A stretch of 64,000 nt of DNA from Paramacrobiotus metropolitanus. Lineage: Eukaryota; Tardigrada; Eutardigrada; Parachela; Macrobiotidae. Numbering within the stretch: the first letter of the stretch is position 1; every line of letters starts with the position of its first letter. The notes beneath the pieces are model-generated. The model made no database searches. It worked only from the letters and a program-made list of their open reading frames with translations, and was not told where the DNA came from. Made by a program: the position numbers and the translations under genes. Positions 23,178-37,200 of this stretch are shown piece after piece. The stretch spans positions 62,001 through 126,000 of the forward strand of contig NW_026570246.1 in NCBI RefSeq assembly GCF_019649055.1, given 5' to 3'.

Positions 23178-26100
23178 AAATGTATTACGAAATTTTTACA
23201 AAAGTTTTCTTATTTAACTTTGTACGTTGTAATTATTGCGTAATGACACTGCGTATGTAGCACCGTATTTAATTTTCCCGGGCCTTGCGCATCAGTTTTA
23301 TATTAATAACTGACGAATGTATTTAAATTTTGGATTATTTGAAACGACAAAAATTGTTTGAGTGCCTAACTGCCTATCAGTAATTTATATGAGCACCTTT
23401 TTATCCGCATAGGACCTGCAATTTGAACACATAACAGAAAAACCACACAAAATACAGTATGCCAGTTTACGAAATTGCATTATGTGTTAACCCAACATGA
23501 ACAAACATTTGTAATAACTTTTTTTGCAATTGTTATTTTCTCCCGATGGTGCACCTCGCACGGAAGCCGCATGACCCATGCACAATAAGGCATACATAAT
23601 TATGGAGACATTCAACTTCAAGAAGAATCTGAATGCAGGCAATAGAAGTTTTATCATTATTTTCAAATATTTACAAATTAAAAATTTTCTGCGACAACCT
23701 TTGTCGCAGCTTGTTGTTTGACTAGACTATGCAGAAGTTATGGCAATAGCGCTCTTCATTTTGATTTCCTTAGATTATTATTGATTACCGTATTGTTAGC
23801 AAGATTCGTAAAAACAAAACACAAGCCTGAAGCATCCACGTATTTTGGCAAATTATATGGTGCGGTCATCGAGCAGCAAGCCGGCAGCATACGTCACGCA
23901 TCAAGTACAATACGTCCATCAGATGATTCACTACCGGTCAGTTTAAATATACTATACAGGTCGACTGACGTGAGTCACGACGTGAGAGCCTATGGGTGTT
24001 CCTTTACTACAGCCGACAGCGTGAAAATCGTGCCTTCGCAAATCGCAAAATCAGAGCAGTGTTCAGTCTGTGACTTTGCAAACTTTTAAACAGCCATTTT
24101 CCTCGTTGCACTTTGTGACTTTTCTCGATAAAGCATCCCTTCAATGATTCGAAAATTTGCTTTCCTTTTATTGTTCAGGAAAGGATAATAATTTCTTCGG
24201 TGCATCGGTTTGCAGGTGGTTTTGGGATTCCCCAATTCCGTATTGGCTTGACTTGCAGAAAACGGTAAGAGTGCGTCTGCGACCTGTGAGTGTGAAAGCT
24301 ATCTGCTTTAGTAGGTTTTCGTGCAGTTGTCCGGTTTCCGGGTTCTGAAATTTGATGGTTTTGCATGGAATTTAGGAAAACATCCTGATGTATTTATGAG
24401 TGCATAGCTGATCTTGTAAATAATTTAGAAGAACTGTGACTACAACATTTGCTTGGGTTTTCGAGCGCAGCATCTGGAAATTCTGGTTCGATAACAGTAA
24501 ATAACAGGGAATTTGTGAGTTGCTTCGGTGTATTTATCTCCTGAAGAAGTTTCAACTTTAAAGTGATTCGTGATCGTTGAGTTTTTGTGGTTTCTTAAGA
24601 TTTAGTGTGTAATTTGGTTACGTACATAATCGTGTGCCAGGATTGTAGATGTTGCTTGAAAAGTGCTAACGTTGTCGTTTACGCGTTGGCAAGCCACTAC
24701 AGCACGTCTTTTGTGATTACGTAAACCGCGTAAACCAATGCTCGCTAGTTATAACTGATTACATATTGCGCTTTGGGTATTCGACTCTAGTTTATGAGTT
24801 GGTCAGTTACATCAGTCCGTGCGACAAAAAGTAAATTCTGTCTCGGTTGAGGCACGTTTTCGTTCAAAAATTAAACGAAAGAGAACTGTAGAGTGTGAAA
24901 TGCTGGCAGAATGAGATGGAGGCTTTTTGAGTAGAGCATGCCGTTTCCGGTTTTCAGCGATTTTTTGGGGGTTCGTTACAGGGAAGACTGAATTTGAGCT
25001 ATAAATAATAAGATATGATTTACCCGTTATTGAACCACATTTCCGCTTGTTTCCCTGTCGGGTAAACTTTATGCAGAATCACCGTCAAAGTGAGTGGTGC
25101 GGGACCGGACCTGTACTGACCATGAGTAGCGGTTCAATACGGTTCGAAAAATGTGCAACCTCATTACGTACTCTTGAGGCAGGAGGGAAATCCGAATTTT
25201 TGTACACCCTGTGAAGTTGTAACTTTTTCTAAATGCAAAATTGTGAGAAAGATGTATAATGTATTTATCAAACTGATAGGTTTACGGCAAACATTACTAA
25301 TTTTTGTTTCTGTAATAAATTCCAGTTGGTAGTCGTACAGGTTTTAATTTCCTTTTCCGTGGAAATTGTCGCTGATCGGTTAATTACTTAATTCGAAGTG
25401 TCTTCTTTACCGTGTATTACAAGTTTGTCGGAAAAAAAATTTAAAATACTTCTATAGTTCTATAGAATTACGGTCAATTTCTGAACGATATTAAATCTGT
25501 TATTATGCAGGTTATTCTCGGAATGCGGTTACTGACTTGATCACGGAATATTCTAAAGTTAAATTATGGTTTCTGTCACCAATTAAGTCTATCGTTGTTT
25601 TAGTCTGCTTGCAGTTAAGTAATGCAGCTGTTCTTTAAATTTTTTTTCGAGCCGGTATCGAAGTTTCTTCACAAGGTAAATACGTGGAAGAAACTTTTTG
25701 GCAAGATGTGGGATGTGAAAACGGTTGAACTTGGTAATCAGGTTGGCCTAAATGAAAAGTTGGCTGAAAAGTAAACGACCAAGTTTAAATACATTTGCAC
25801 ATGTGACAAGTACGCCGAAGAGTGTAGCGAGTTGCGTGATCAGATGTAAAACTGGTCCATTTCGAGACGCTTCCTCTGATGAGGACTGAAACGGAAGTCA
25901 TACGCACTGTAACGCACTGCGTCAGCAGTGGCACTGCAGAACGTGCCTGTATTTGTGGTGATACGCCGTACGACTGAACATTTAATTGGAAAACTGGGGC
26001 TCATCTGTCGCGGTATGGCCATCACACAGCGGCTGCGTGGTCCACGTTTGACTTGCTACTTTGTCTTGTGATCCATCTGGGTTGGTTCTGTAAAAGGCCC

Positions 26101-28301
26101 AGCGTAATAACAGTGCTGTGTTATCGCGACTGTTCTGCGCGCAGATCATGTTTGCGTATTTGTTCGATAGAGACACGGCGGACGAACGAAAGCGCTAATC
26201 GTTTATAGACATCGTGGCGTGTACGGTTTACATACACTTTTCATGGCATGTGTGCAGCATTCTAATCTAGTTTCGAATTTTTATTCGAGCCCGAGTGCTT
26301 AACAGGCTTGCTTTGATTTTCGTACTACCCGGGTAGCGAGGGAACTATTAATCGGATTCTTGGAGTGTTTTCAGTGCGACGTATGGAATAGAATTGTGAT
26401 TTGTGTGTGAGTCGGGAAATTTCGGCATGAGTGTGCGATAGTTAATCCAGTTCGATATTTATTTTTAACTGCCCTTGAAAGAAGGAAGTTTTGATTGGGG
26501 TGAGTAGCGATCTGAAAGCTTTGTGATTCATAGCGATGGTCTACGAATCGGGTTTTAAGTGCATAGTCTGATAATCTGCTACTCCATTTTTTTGCCGAGA
26601 TAATAGTAGTGCTACGCGAAATATGATTATTGTTGATAACTTGATATAATCCGCAGGTTAGTTTTAAGTCATCAATTATCAGGCATATGAAATTTTCCTT
26701 TGTTAAAACAATCAGAAAATCCGTTTCAAACGTATTCGATAGATCGTGGTTTTCTGTGCAAATTTTGAAAGTAATGGATTATTGGAATTCAGCGGAGTGA
26801 TAAATACATATGGCTAGACTAGTGGCTGTTATATGCAAGGTTCATTGATCTGGGAATTTGATGATTTTTCCTCCCAGTGTGTAAAAGTGATACTGGGCGC
26901 TTGCGCTCACTACTTTCCCCTGCTGACGGCTTGCTCATGCTGGGTGCGATTGATTGCTTCGGAGTCCGATGGTACCCGTTTTCACGTTTATCGACCTTTA
27001 ATACCCAATTGTCAGTGCTGCGGACCTGTTTTGTGTGCTGCTGGCGTATGGTGGCTATTTCTCGACGACCAGCCTATCCGTTTGTCATAATGGCAGGGGC
27101 GGTGCACTTGGAATTTTTAATCAATTACCTTAATGGGATTTAAAATTGCTGATAATCTTGTTGTGTTTCTGTATTTATCAGCCTGTTTGCCGAGTTTTTT
27201 AGCCTTTTTGCACAGTTTTCCAAAAGATTTTAAAGTGGCGGATAGTGAGGTAGTTCAGAATTTGCAAATGTCGCTGATAGAGAATTCTCGATATCTGTTG
27301 GGTTGTATAATTATCGATTTCCTTCAGCTCCCAATTTTGAATGTTGAGTTAGATATAGTGCGTCACTGCGTACAGTAGGTGTTCAAATTTTACAAAACGG
27401 ACAATAAGTTCTGGAACCACGGGGAATAATGTATTGACTATTTACATCAGTGGTAATTTAGTTTGATTAATAATTTTCTTAATGCTTGCCAAAAGAAAGA
27501 TCGCGATTCATGATACGAGTGTAGAAGACAACTTGATTCAACCGAGTCATGATCATATGATGACGCCAGCGGACGGCATCGTCTGATGGTGGCGCGTACG
27601 AGTACACTTTGTGTGTCAGCTTTCTTTTGAAACGCTTACTTCCTTTAAAAGTGCTCGATGTACGCTGATAGTGTCGGTGCCAAGCCAGCTGCTGCTGTAC
27701 AGGAAAGGCGTGTGTTTTGTGCGTTTCACGATCACCGTGTTGTGTCTTGTGCGGCTGAAAACCGGTTCGCTTTTCGCCAGTGGAGCAGTTCAGTTTACAG
27801 CCCAGTAGTGTTGTGTATGGCATGTGTGTGTTGAGCCGAAAATGGAAAACATCTGACAATAGTAGTAGAATAGTTGAGAGCAGGTTTCGTATTGCTGCTG
27901 CGTGATTTTTTGTCAAGTTAAGATTATGTTCAGGCCCTTTGGAAACGATTAAAGAAAGGGACTGGTGTTTTTGCTGACGTGCGTCTTTTTTCGTGGTAGT
28001 TATTGGAAGATTACTCTGGTAATTGCTGCGAAGTTTACACGAGAAGGAGGCGTTCCATCGTTAAACTGTTTTTGTGTTTTGCAGATTATTTGGCTGATTT
28101 CTGCAAAACTACTGACAGGGACGTGATTCCTGGAAGGTTTTTTCTTTCATCGTACTTCGATTTGTGGTCAATTGGGTGTTAGTCTCGTCAGTGTGTGTGG
28201 AGGACTCGGCGCCGTCGACGTCAGACTCTGGTCTACCCTCTCTTTCTCTCTGTCTGCGTCTTTCTCCCCCTTGCCCTCAGCGGATCGATCCGATCTATAG
28301 A
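23178..28301. other. 5.1-kb stretch without a recognisable gene
   Basis: Mixed AT-rich and moderately GC sequence. The longest open frames (23718-24089, 26833-27090, 27133-27378 on plus; 27479-27916 on minus) have no ATG-led conserved protein, no domain pattern and no coherent splice partners. The right-hand part (roughly 27.9-28.3 kb) should contain the promoter and 5' untranslated region of the following zinc-finger gene, with an acceptor-like CCCTCAG at about 28274-28280 just before its ATG. A long 5' intron or a non-coding transcript is possible but not shown. Confidence 0.45.
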
Positions 28302-30724
28302 ATGGAACAGCAGACCAATTCGAACACCAATCAGCCTACCTTGTGTCGTTCGGGATGCGGTTTCTATGGCAGTTCCTCCATGGACGGCATGTGCTCCAAA
28401 TGCTACAAGGATGCCCTGAACCGCAAGATGCAGCCGCCACCCAGCAGCAGCTCCCCGGCGGTGAACATCAGCAGTCCCTCCCCGGCCTCCATGGCCTCAT
28501 CCGGGACCGCGTCCACCAACAGTTCGTTCCTTGATCTCTCCACATCGCCCATTGGTATCGCGGGGGGCGGTGGTGTGGCCAGCCCCTTCTCATCCAGTGT
28601 GCCAACCCATCTCACTGCTCATTTGGTAAGGTGCTGTCTCTATGCTATGTTGTGCGGCGCTAGTGTTTACATGCGAGAAGAATAACGGAAATAGATTTGA
28701 TTTGGTAATGGGCATCGTGTGTGGGAATGCGTGCGGCCTGGTGAAGGGCGCCGTGACTATTTTCATCAGCGAGTGAAGTTGCGTAATTGGGGGTGTTTTA
28801 ATTTGAGCTGACAGGTTTACTGCGCGATGACGTTGCTCAGGGTCAGAAGTGAAAAGTAGTTCGTTCTGGGAGTGGTTTTTTCTCCTTTTCAGCAGCCAAA
28901 TAGGTACTTAACTGTTTCCTAACATTGTTTCCCCTTTCTTGCGCTTCAGCCGTAATTGTGGTAATTGCGGTAATATGGGTACAAAGGTGTTTTTTCCAGT
29001 GAGCAGTTTGGTCAACAGGAAAAATTGCTGTTTAATGACATCTGATTTGATATGTTTTTGTTGATGTTTGAACGGAACTTGTTAATAAGAGATAATGCTG
29101 GCGGAATATGGGTGCAGTGTGCTCACTAATCACCCACACTGGATCGATGCGCTTTGCTTTGGCCCACACACGATTAGTCGTATGACTAAATATGTATCCG
29201 GAAGGTGAATGTAATGCAGGCAGAATGTGAATTGGTCTCTTACTCTGGCCGATGTATGCATGGCCGTGGCGCTTCTAAGGGAAGGTCGGCTAGTTTGTGT
29301 AAACACCGCTGTGAACCTGTGAAACATATGATCGGAAAGCTGGCGCGCCGTCAACACGTCACTAGCCGAAAAAAATCACGTTCTAATACTTGGGTTCGGA
29401 GTATATATATATTTTTGATAAGGTTGCTGACGTGGGTTGCTTCTTCCTTGACTTGATCTTGATTAATTTATACATAACGGTGATGCCGTAAGTAACTGTT
29501 GTTTGGTGTGTTGCAGCCTCATCCTTCCAGTAGCATTAATCTACCACATATTGCCACTGCATCCGGATCAGGCGCTTCCCTATCGTCTGATTATGCCCTT
29601 TCAAATTCCCCCTCCTCCACCAGCCTTCCGGGCAGTTTCACGGACCCCACCTCGCCCATGAGCGAAGCGGCCAAGAAGAAGAACCGTTGTGCCGAATGTA
29701 ATAAGAAGGTCGGATTGACAGGTACGTTGTGTTGATCGTGTTTGGAGTTTGCGTTGTATCACGGGAACATCAAAACATCCCTGGCAGGGGGGTTCCAGCC
29801 CGCCTTTGATCGTGCTGGAATTTGCGTTGTTTCTTGGAACATCAATGATGAAGTTACGAAGTAAATTACTTACCATTTAAATTGATTTTGCGAAATTTTC
29901 TTTTTGGTACTTACTGGAATGAATATTTTCTGTTAGACATTTACGGGTTTTCCACTGGTTTTCGACGTATATTTAATGAGCATTTGATGGACAATCGATT
30001 TTTGATTACGCCGATAGTGATAGTTCCCCCCATAGTAGCAATCGTGTACACTTGTGTTAATCGGATTGTGTTAATCGGATATTACGTAAGGACGCCGTTT
30101 AGAGCAGTTATATTGGTGTGGTTATGTAAGGCTTTCTTACGCGTGGTAATGTGAAACATTTTTAAGCAGTTGTGAAATACACCGCATGTAATGGTGTATT
30201 TCTCCAAGCACCTGCATCACTTGCCATAATCGTTGTCGGTGACGATTATATAGCTGTGGCTTGCAGAATAACAGCCGTTTTTGGCTGATTGTGCGTAAGC
30301 AGTTAAATGTTTTGGGAAATCGATAGCCGTCGATGACGAGCACGCGAACCACGTAAAGTGAAATTTTATCCAACTCTGGTATTAAAAATTTTGTTCCTTT
30401 TAAAAATACATTTAGTACGCGAGTGTGCGGGAATCATCTTTGATAGTACTTATTGATTTACAAATTGGTTTTGTAAGTCGATTTAAACGTAGCTCAGAAA
30501 TACACCTAATCCGGAGAAATGTACGTAATCATTTAATCCGGTAATCCATAATGGAGAAATGCGTCTTTATTCCAGGTTTCGAATGCCGCTGCGGTGGGAC
30601 CTTCTGCCCCGTGCACCGCTACTCCGACATGCACAAATGCAGCTTTGATTACAAGCAGATGGGTGCGGATGAGATCAGAAAGAATAATCCGGCGGTCCGT
30701 GGGGAGAAAGTGCAGAAATTATAA
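28302..30724 (+). CDS. A20/AN1 zinc-finger protein of the ZFAND5/ZFAND6 (AWP1) type
   Basis: Three exons, 28302-28625, 29517-29721 and 30576-30724, give 225 residues, close to animal ZFAND5/6. The N-terminal A20 finger has Cys15, 19, 31 and 34 (CRSGC then CSKC). A long Ser/Thr/Pro-rich linker follows (about 40-155). The C-terminal AN1 finger at about 166-205 is split across the last intron: CAEC in exon 2, then CRCGGTFCPVHRYSDMHKC in exon 3. The protein ends GEKVQKL, matching the family's C-terminal GxKxxKL. Family members bind ubiquitin through A20 and link to proteasome or stress responses. The start is the first in-frame ATG; the frame is open upstream but without ATG. The introns (891 and 854 bases) hold only a short duplicated TTTGCGTTGT..GGAACATCAA at about 29751-29844 and a hairpin at 30174. 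Confidence 0.93.
30174..30202. repeat. 10-bp inverted repeat in the zinc-finger gene intron
   Basis: GAAATACACC at 30174-30183 is mirrored by GGTGTATTTC at 30193-30202 with a 9-base loop. It is a perfect short hairpin with no associated coding sequence. Confidence 0.65.
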
Positions 30725-31816
30725 AAGAAGCGCAAAAACGAGAGAAAGGGAGATTATTTTGATTATATCGCGGGCGCGCACGCGGGTGTTGCTTGGCCGA
30801 CAGTGTTTTTTTCATTTTTAACGATTTAGTTGTTCTGCGCTGTGGAAACCTTCACTTCGGAATAACGGACAGCCATATTAGTTGGTGGGGACAGACAACC
30901 GTGGGGAAGAAACGGGGTTGGAACCAGGCGCGCGGACACACCCAGCCTGAACGGGAAACTTGCGTTTGCTTTGATATGTTGTGCATAGTTGGAGCTCTTT
31001 TCGGGGGGATATTCTTTGTGTCTCCATTTTGGCGTAACGGTGTGACTGTTTCGGGACGGACAGATATTGGCGGATGTTTGGCTACGCCGTTATTTCTGTT
31101 TCTGTCCGATTCTGTCGTGGCTTGTCTGCGGGTGGAAGTTCGAGGGTTTTCATATCTCTGTGTTTTCATTGTAAATTGACCTTTATCTTTCGATGATGAA
31201 ATGTAGTCGGTTGGAATGATTCGTGTTACCTGCTTTTGGTTCTTCTTCCTTTTCCCATGTGTTTGTCCGCGTCTGTTGTCGGCGGAGCGGATGCTGGCTT
31301 ATCATTTTGACCTGCGTTGGAATTAAAATTTGTTTTGTTCTACGCTTTCATTCATCAGTTTCATTACAAAGCTCTGTGTTACAAAAAACAATTGCTGCAT
31401 AAATAGGAAAAACATTAGACAATATTCACTCCAGTAAAAACTTGATTATTATTTCAACTCTTGTGATACTTCAACGCTTGGAGAAAGGGCATATATTTTC
31501 AGAAAATCAATTACTATTTGTGAGCACTACGACGCGGTTGACATTCTGGATCCGTAGAATTTCTTGTTACAGTTTACAGGTTTCCCGGCATTTATGATTT
31601 TAATACAACTGCGTATGTGATGCGCAATAGCTTGCAATTTAAAACGCACAATCAAAGTTAACATAGCAGAAGCAAATCTTCAGAATAGCAGTTCAATAAA
31701 GTGCACACTGCATACGAAACAAAGTCTGAAATCTTAAATTTAAAGGCCACACCAAACGGTATCATTTTTCATCGTGTTGCTGGAGAAATTCAGTTTATAC
31801 TCTGTAGTCTGTAGGT
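30725..31816. other. Convergent intergenic region
   Basis: It lies between the stops of the zinc-finger gene (plus) and the sulfotransferase gene (minus), so it holds both 3' untranslated regions. The GC-richer part (30725-31200) has open frames on both strands (30793-31179 plus, 30852-31169 minus), but neither looks like a conserved protein. The rest is AT-rich with nothing seen. Confidence 0.5.
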
Positions 31817-34277
31817 TTAGACATAGTCGAAATGCAGTCCTTGCAATTCCTTGCTAGCAAGACTGTTAGCAATCCATTCGTCAACAATCTCGTTTTGTGC
31901 CACGGTAAAATGGTTTTTCCAGGAGCCGATTTTTCCTAAACAGATGATAGTAGTTATATATGCCATCTACTAGGGTAGGGTAGGCATCTACAGAAATATC
32001 CGGCTGCTTGCCGATGCGTAGTATCGAGAATTTTGATGGCACAGTAAGTATAAAAATGAAATTTTAATATATTAATAAAGCTGCATATTGTACAGATAGT
32101 GAGTACTTATTTGAGCCGCCCACGCGGTAGCTACACAAGTACATATCAGCGCTCGTTCAGGCAAGAGGAACCGTTTGAGCCTAGCGCCGATACATTACAA
32201 TTTTCTTAATTCGAACTGATAGCATTAGTAATGTAGTTTAATACCGCAAGGTAATTTTTTAGAAGAAATATTTATCAAGTCTTCTCATTTTCGAGGCCGA
32301 TCAGAACTCTCGCCACAAAACAGTTTTGCTTTAGAATTCTTAGTTTGCAGGCAACATATATACAGACTCTGTCCATATATTTGACTGTACCTGATCGGAA
32401 AAACGGAGCAATGTTGAAATCGATAATGCCATTTTTGTGAGTCTGCGAATAGTTGACGCAGTCGTTATTCTTCATTTCGTCAAAAGTGGTATAGTGAACA
32501 ATGTGTTCGGCTTGCTCCTTCGTTAGTGACCGTCCCAAGAATTCGCCCACTTGTTGCACTTCCTTAACCGGATCCTATGTAAAGAAAAATAGCATAGTAT
32601 TACAGTTATCGTAACAAAACCTACTATGACATAAAACTATGTTTTGTACTAATTTAATTTTAAATCGTTGTGAGCAGTAATAATTGCCGCCGGTTGATAT
32701 TTGCCGAAATGGCATTCCTTGCATAACCGGCACCTTGTGGAGTTTTTCGTAGGTCGTGAAATGGACGTTATCGTGGTTGCGCAGTGTCCAGTAGCTGGCC
32801 ACATTGCCAAAGTACGGACAGTAGACGACTTCGTCCCTTAAAAACAATCGCACAAAATCCTCGAAGTCTCCACGGTAATCCAGAACGCGATGAGATTTCA
32901 TAAAGTAATACATGGACACGATGGTATCTTTCGGGTTCCGTGCTACGTAAATTATCTAGAAAGAAAATAATTAATTGATTATTTGCGTAGTCTCATTAAG
33001 GCAACCTTCGTTGTCATTTATAACCGCCGCAGTCATATTTTCAAAATTTCAGCAAAACAAATTCAACACGCGTTTAGTGCTGGAAAGATTTGTTTAGCCA
33101 TATATTTTGTCAAAATTAACGTTTCGAACCTAGTAGAAATTCAAATTCTTTGTTTAAGGTACTTTGTATAATTGACTTGTGATTGTTTATAATTAATTTG
33201 TTACATTATAATAACATTACATTACTTTCGGTTGATTACTGTACTTATTTTGCCGAAATTAAAGTAATCGAAGTTGTGAACCAAGTTTAGGAGTTCCACA
33301 TTTCTTTAGCATCCGAGTGTTAAGGTTAATCAAGCGCATGTGACCCGAGGGTATACTTTTTCGCTAGCAGATTCTTACACGACTTTTGGCTTGGTGTGCC
33401 GAATCAGGTAGTGCCTGCCATGCCAGATGCGTTTTCAGCGTGCGAGGTCGCGGCATGCTCAGCGCACAATCTAGATGCCGGCCATTCTGCACCTTCTTCC
33501 CGCTTTCCAGGTACGGCCACTTCTCCTCCAGCAGGCCGTTATGCAGGCAGCTGGGATCGCCTTTATTCAGAATTAAGGTCACGATGGCTTGCATCCAGGT
33601 GGTGCCTGTTAAATTGACCAGTTACACATACATATGTATTAACGAAATGAAACTCATATGCGTAATAGAATCTACATAGATGCCGAACTAACTGAAGCTA
33701 ACGCAGTTGCAGTCAAGCATAGTTATTAAGGACTTATAAATATTTATGCACCGTTAATGTATGAATTGTTATACAGCTTGTGGATAATAGCGAAAGGCCG
33801 CATTTTTTCCGCACGAGTTAAATTTGTGATTTAACAAATGTCTTCCTTACCGGATTTGGGAAACGTAGCCACTATGATGTCGTCGGGAAAGGCTTCGAAT
33901 TTCTCCAGATCAGGCATAAGGTCATAGTTACGCTGGATGAGTTGAACTCCCCGGTACAATTTCATTGGACTGTTGAAACCAGTACACCCAGTATACGGCT
34001 ATGTCTTATGACTATCAGATTAATTCTACAATATTTGGCTACAATTTCGCTACATAGGTCACTGAGAAACATGAGCATAAAAAGCTGGCTTAATTGGTGA
34101 TAGTGTATTGATAATTCGCATTTATGGTGGTTAGTGGTTAAGTAATTCAACTTCGTTTTTTATACATACTGACCTGGCGAAAGGTCCTTCTCGTTTGCGG
34201 GCAACGGCTGCCGGACTGCCGCCGTTCTCCCGTTTACCATTCTCCTCCATGGGAAGATTTGCAACAACTTGAGCCAT
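31817..34277 (-). CDS. Cytosolic sulfotransferase (SULT1 family)
   Basis: Transfers sulfate from PAPS to hydroxyl or amine acceptors. Six exons in consistent phase: 34277-34174, 33969-33851, 33605-33379, 32955-32734, 32574-32391, 31935-31817; 324 residues, slightly longer than typical SULTs because of a Lys/Arg/Pro-rich N-terminus. Seen: the 5'-phosphosulfate loop FPKSGTTWMQ split over exons 2 and 3; the catalytic histidine in PRTLKTHL; the 3'-phosphate motif VARNPKDTIVSMYYF; FTTYEKLHKDPVKEVQQVGEFLG; and near the C-terminus SGKIGSWKNHFT, in place of the usual RKGxxGDWKNHFT. No membrane segment is present, so it is cytosolic, unlike Golgi sulfotransferases. The donor after exon 4 (GTGCCG) is weak but restores the conserved junction KLHK-DPVKE. 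The acceptor substrate cannot be read from sequence. The gene faces its zinc-finger neighbour tail-to-tail. The introns, up to 455 bases, hold nothing else. Confidence 0.93.
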
Positions 34278-37200
34278 ATCCAATCTCGGTGGTTATGTCG
34301 CTACCGAAGAGCCTGCTTTCTTCACTCTACAACCAGCTAACTGCAACCGAATGCTTCTGTTCGGCGTCTCGTCTTGATAAATCTAGATTATTGTAAAACT
34401 AGCGCATTTCAGCATAAAATGCCTGGAAGCCATACCGGTAAAGGTAGCAGACTTGGCCTGCGTTTCCGATGACTGGTGCTTCCTCCGGCATTTTGTCACC
34501 GTCGTCAAAAATTATTCACTACGTACTCACGTAGTCATTCTACTGCAAAAATAATACACAGTATGATGTGAAATAGTTATTTTAAACAGAAAAAGAAAAA
34601 TATCTTTTCAGGTTCCACAGAATTATGTAGATTTTTTTTAAGAATACAAAATTGCGCAGCAAAAATAAGTACTGCTTATCAAAATAAGGATATTAAGCTA
34701 CTAGTAGAAACTGTGGGTGGTCATTCCATAAAGCTTATACGATGGTGATCAAGCAATTATTATTTTTACATTATTTCATTAATTCTCAATCAAACAAGTC
34801 TTGTATTACTTATTGTCACTAGTATCAGATTTTTATACATACTTGATATAAACAGTGTTGTTAAAAATGTGTACAGTAGCTTATCGTCCAGCTATGTTCA
34901 GTTTGCGACATTTGTAGAGCGCACTCAACATCCCGGATGCTGATGACTTCGGAAGCGGTTTCGTTACTGCAGCACCGAATGCGAAACATAAATGAGGTAG
35001 ACGAAGTCTAATAAAGGTCATACTAAAACTGGTCATTCATCACGTTAAGACTGGCCTTAATAAACATTGTAAATTTTGAGTAAACAAAGCATTGCTGATA
35101 ACGAAGGGATGCAGCCGTTGGTGTTTATAAACAAAGAATTAGCGAAATTACTGCTTTTCGCTTATTTACACAGGTGTGAGCGTTAGTGTGCAGTGTGCAC
35201 AAATATCAAATCGAAGTCCTGGTTTCGTTGATTTGCAGCGATGTGTCAGTAGTTAATAATTAACAACGTCCAAGTATTGCACTTATTTATTGCTTTATAG
35301 TTCCAGCATACCCGTTTTGCACAGTTCATTCCATGTTTTCTGATAGCGATTACAGACATGAGTTAATAATTAATTCAGCAGTTCTGCAAAAAAGTCAACC
35401 AATTAAACTTTCTACCAGCAACTCATATAGAGTATTTGTTTGCATTATATTGTTTGCATTGCTATTTTAATTATGGCATATAAAATTTAATAGACAGCAG
35501 CAGCACAATTTAATAGATGCAGCACAAGAAATTACTTATGTATCTGTACAGCGTTGTCTTGCTGCATGCGAAGTACTATAAAAAGCCGCTACAATACGGT
35601 GTATTAACAGTGCGCAGTCGCGGTCACTTTGATTTATCAAACGACTTATGGCTTTTGAGTTGGCATTGTCCATCTAAAAAAGCAGAATTCGTTAACAACT
35701 TTAATGCATATTTTTCCATGTTTTCCATGATCTTCTTCTGGTCTTACAATTAAAAATAAAAATTTGCCGGCCTACAATATAATTGTACTCCCGGTGATGC
35801 TTTTTATTAATTCAGAATTTGGCTCATCTGTTTCTACACACCGATTAACGCTTATATACGCTTATCGTTAATTAGACAAGAAAAATTGATCCAATGTGTG
35901 TCGCCTTGGCCGTAAACAAAAAATTTCACATACGTTTCTTTTGTTATGAAGAATTAATTATATATAAGGTGGGATGTTTCGGTTTTATATTTGTAGTATT
36001 CTGTTCTGCCGGCACCACACGCCAGTTGGACACCACGTATATTTTTTTGGTATTAAAAAGTGTAGTTCAGTTTCTGAGAAAAATTCCTGCCGATACGGCA
36101 TAGTTGGCATAATGCTGTTTGCTTTATCTTACGCAAGTTATCCGGAAAAAAGGTGTTTGTGAAATTTGCTTTCGGACACATGCACCATCCAGATACAGAT
36201 TGTCCATACACTTGACAGTAAAACCTTTGGTTCAAAACACAACTACTGTTGCCGGTATACAGCTACCTCGGAAGGATATAAAATTATAGGAAAAGAAGCG
36301 CTGTACATTGCAGTAAGTACTTCACTGCTCAGAAGCAGCGAGTAGGAAAAGGATGAAAACGATGTTAGAACAGCAATTTACCAGCCAGCTTCAGTGATTC
36401 TTGATATGATATTCATGTGTTACAGATAATTTACATATAACTTCATCTTTCAGTTATGTATTCGGTATCTCAAAAGCTACCTAGGCACATCAGTTTACTG
36501 CACTCGTCGCAAATTACGACTTTAAGTCACAACTGTAGCATTCGGTAAGGTCCCTCCTAATTGCTGCGTCGGCAGAAACAGCGATGCAGACTGCAGTACC
36601 GAATGGATTAAGTCTCCAAGACGCTTCCGGTTTCTGAGATGCAAGTAATCCCAGAAAACCCGAGAAGCTAAGCAGCTAAAACTCCCCACAGCGTAAGAGA
36701 TTTTTCCATAAGAGAACAGTTCATTTTACTGTAAATCTGCTGGTAACTAACGAATACAAGTCATTTAGCAATTCACACTATTTACAATGTAAATAAAACT
36801 GATATTAATTCGAATTAAGCTGGAAGACATCTCTGTATTACAATGACTTTTCGTGAGTCTTGTATCATTTTCGTGCGATCTCCAGATGAAACGAATTCGG
36901 CAACACTGCTGTATCTGTAAGTAGATCTTTATGCACTTCCAGTTTCAGATGATGATTGTAATTTATAATGTGCGTCCTGCTCATAGTATAATGTGCAATT
37001 CAACGATTAATAAAATTAATTGTAAATATTATTATGACTCCTTCTTTGCATCGCATATCAACACGGGCTTTGTAGCATTATAGCAATACCGCCAATTTGC
37101 TATACATGGTACGATTCAATAAAGTTTGGCTTTTTGGTTTTGTGATCGTGCGCTTTACCTACCTAAATGCAAACCTATCCCTATAAGCTGTGCCTGCAAA

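Noticed and set aside
23718-24089. 123-codon plus-strand frame
   Set aside because: No ATG, no family resemblance and no splice partners.
27479-27916. 145-codon minus-strand frame
   Set aside because: No domain or conserved pattern; it overlaps the presumed upstream region of the zinc-finger gene.
28164-28301. In-frame extension upstream of the A20/AN1 zinc-finger ATG
   Set aside because: No ATG in the extension, low-complexity Ser/Leu content, and the A20 finger sits at the usual distance from the ATG at 28302.
36684-36697. GAGAAGCTAAGCAG, resembling the internal control region of 5S rRNA
   Set aside because: Only about 12 bases match. The following GGTCGGGCC-like part and the rest of 5S are absent, so it is chance or an unrecognisable remnant.
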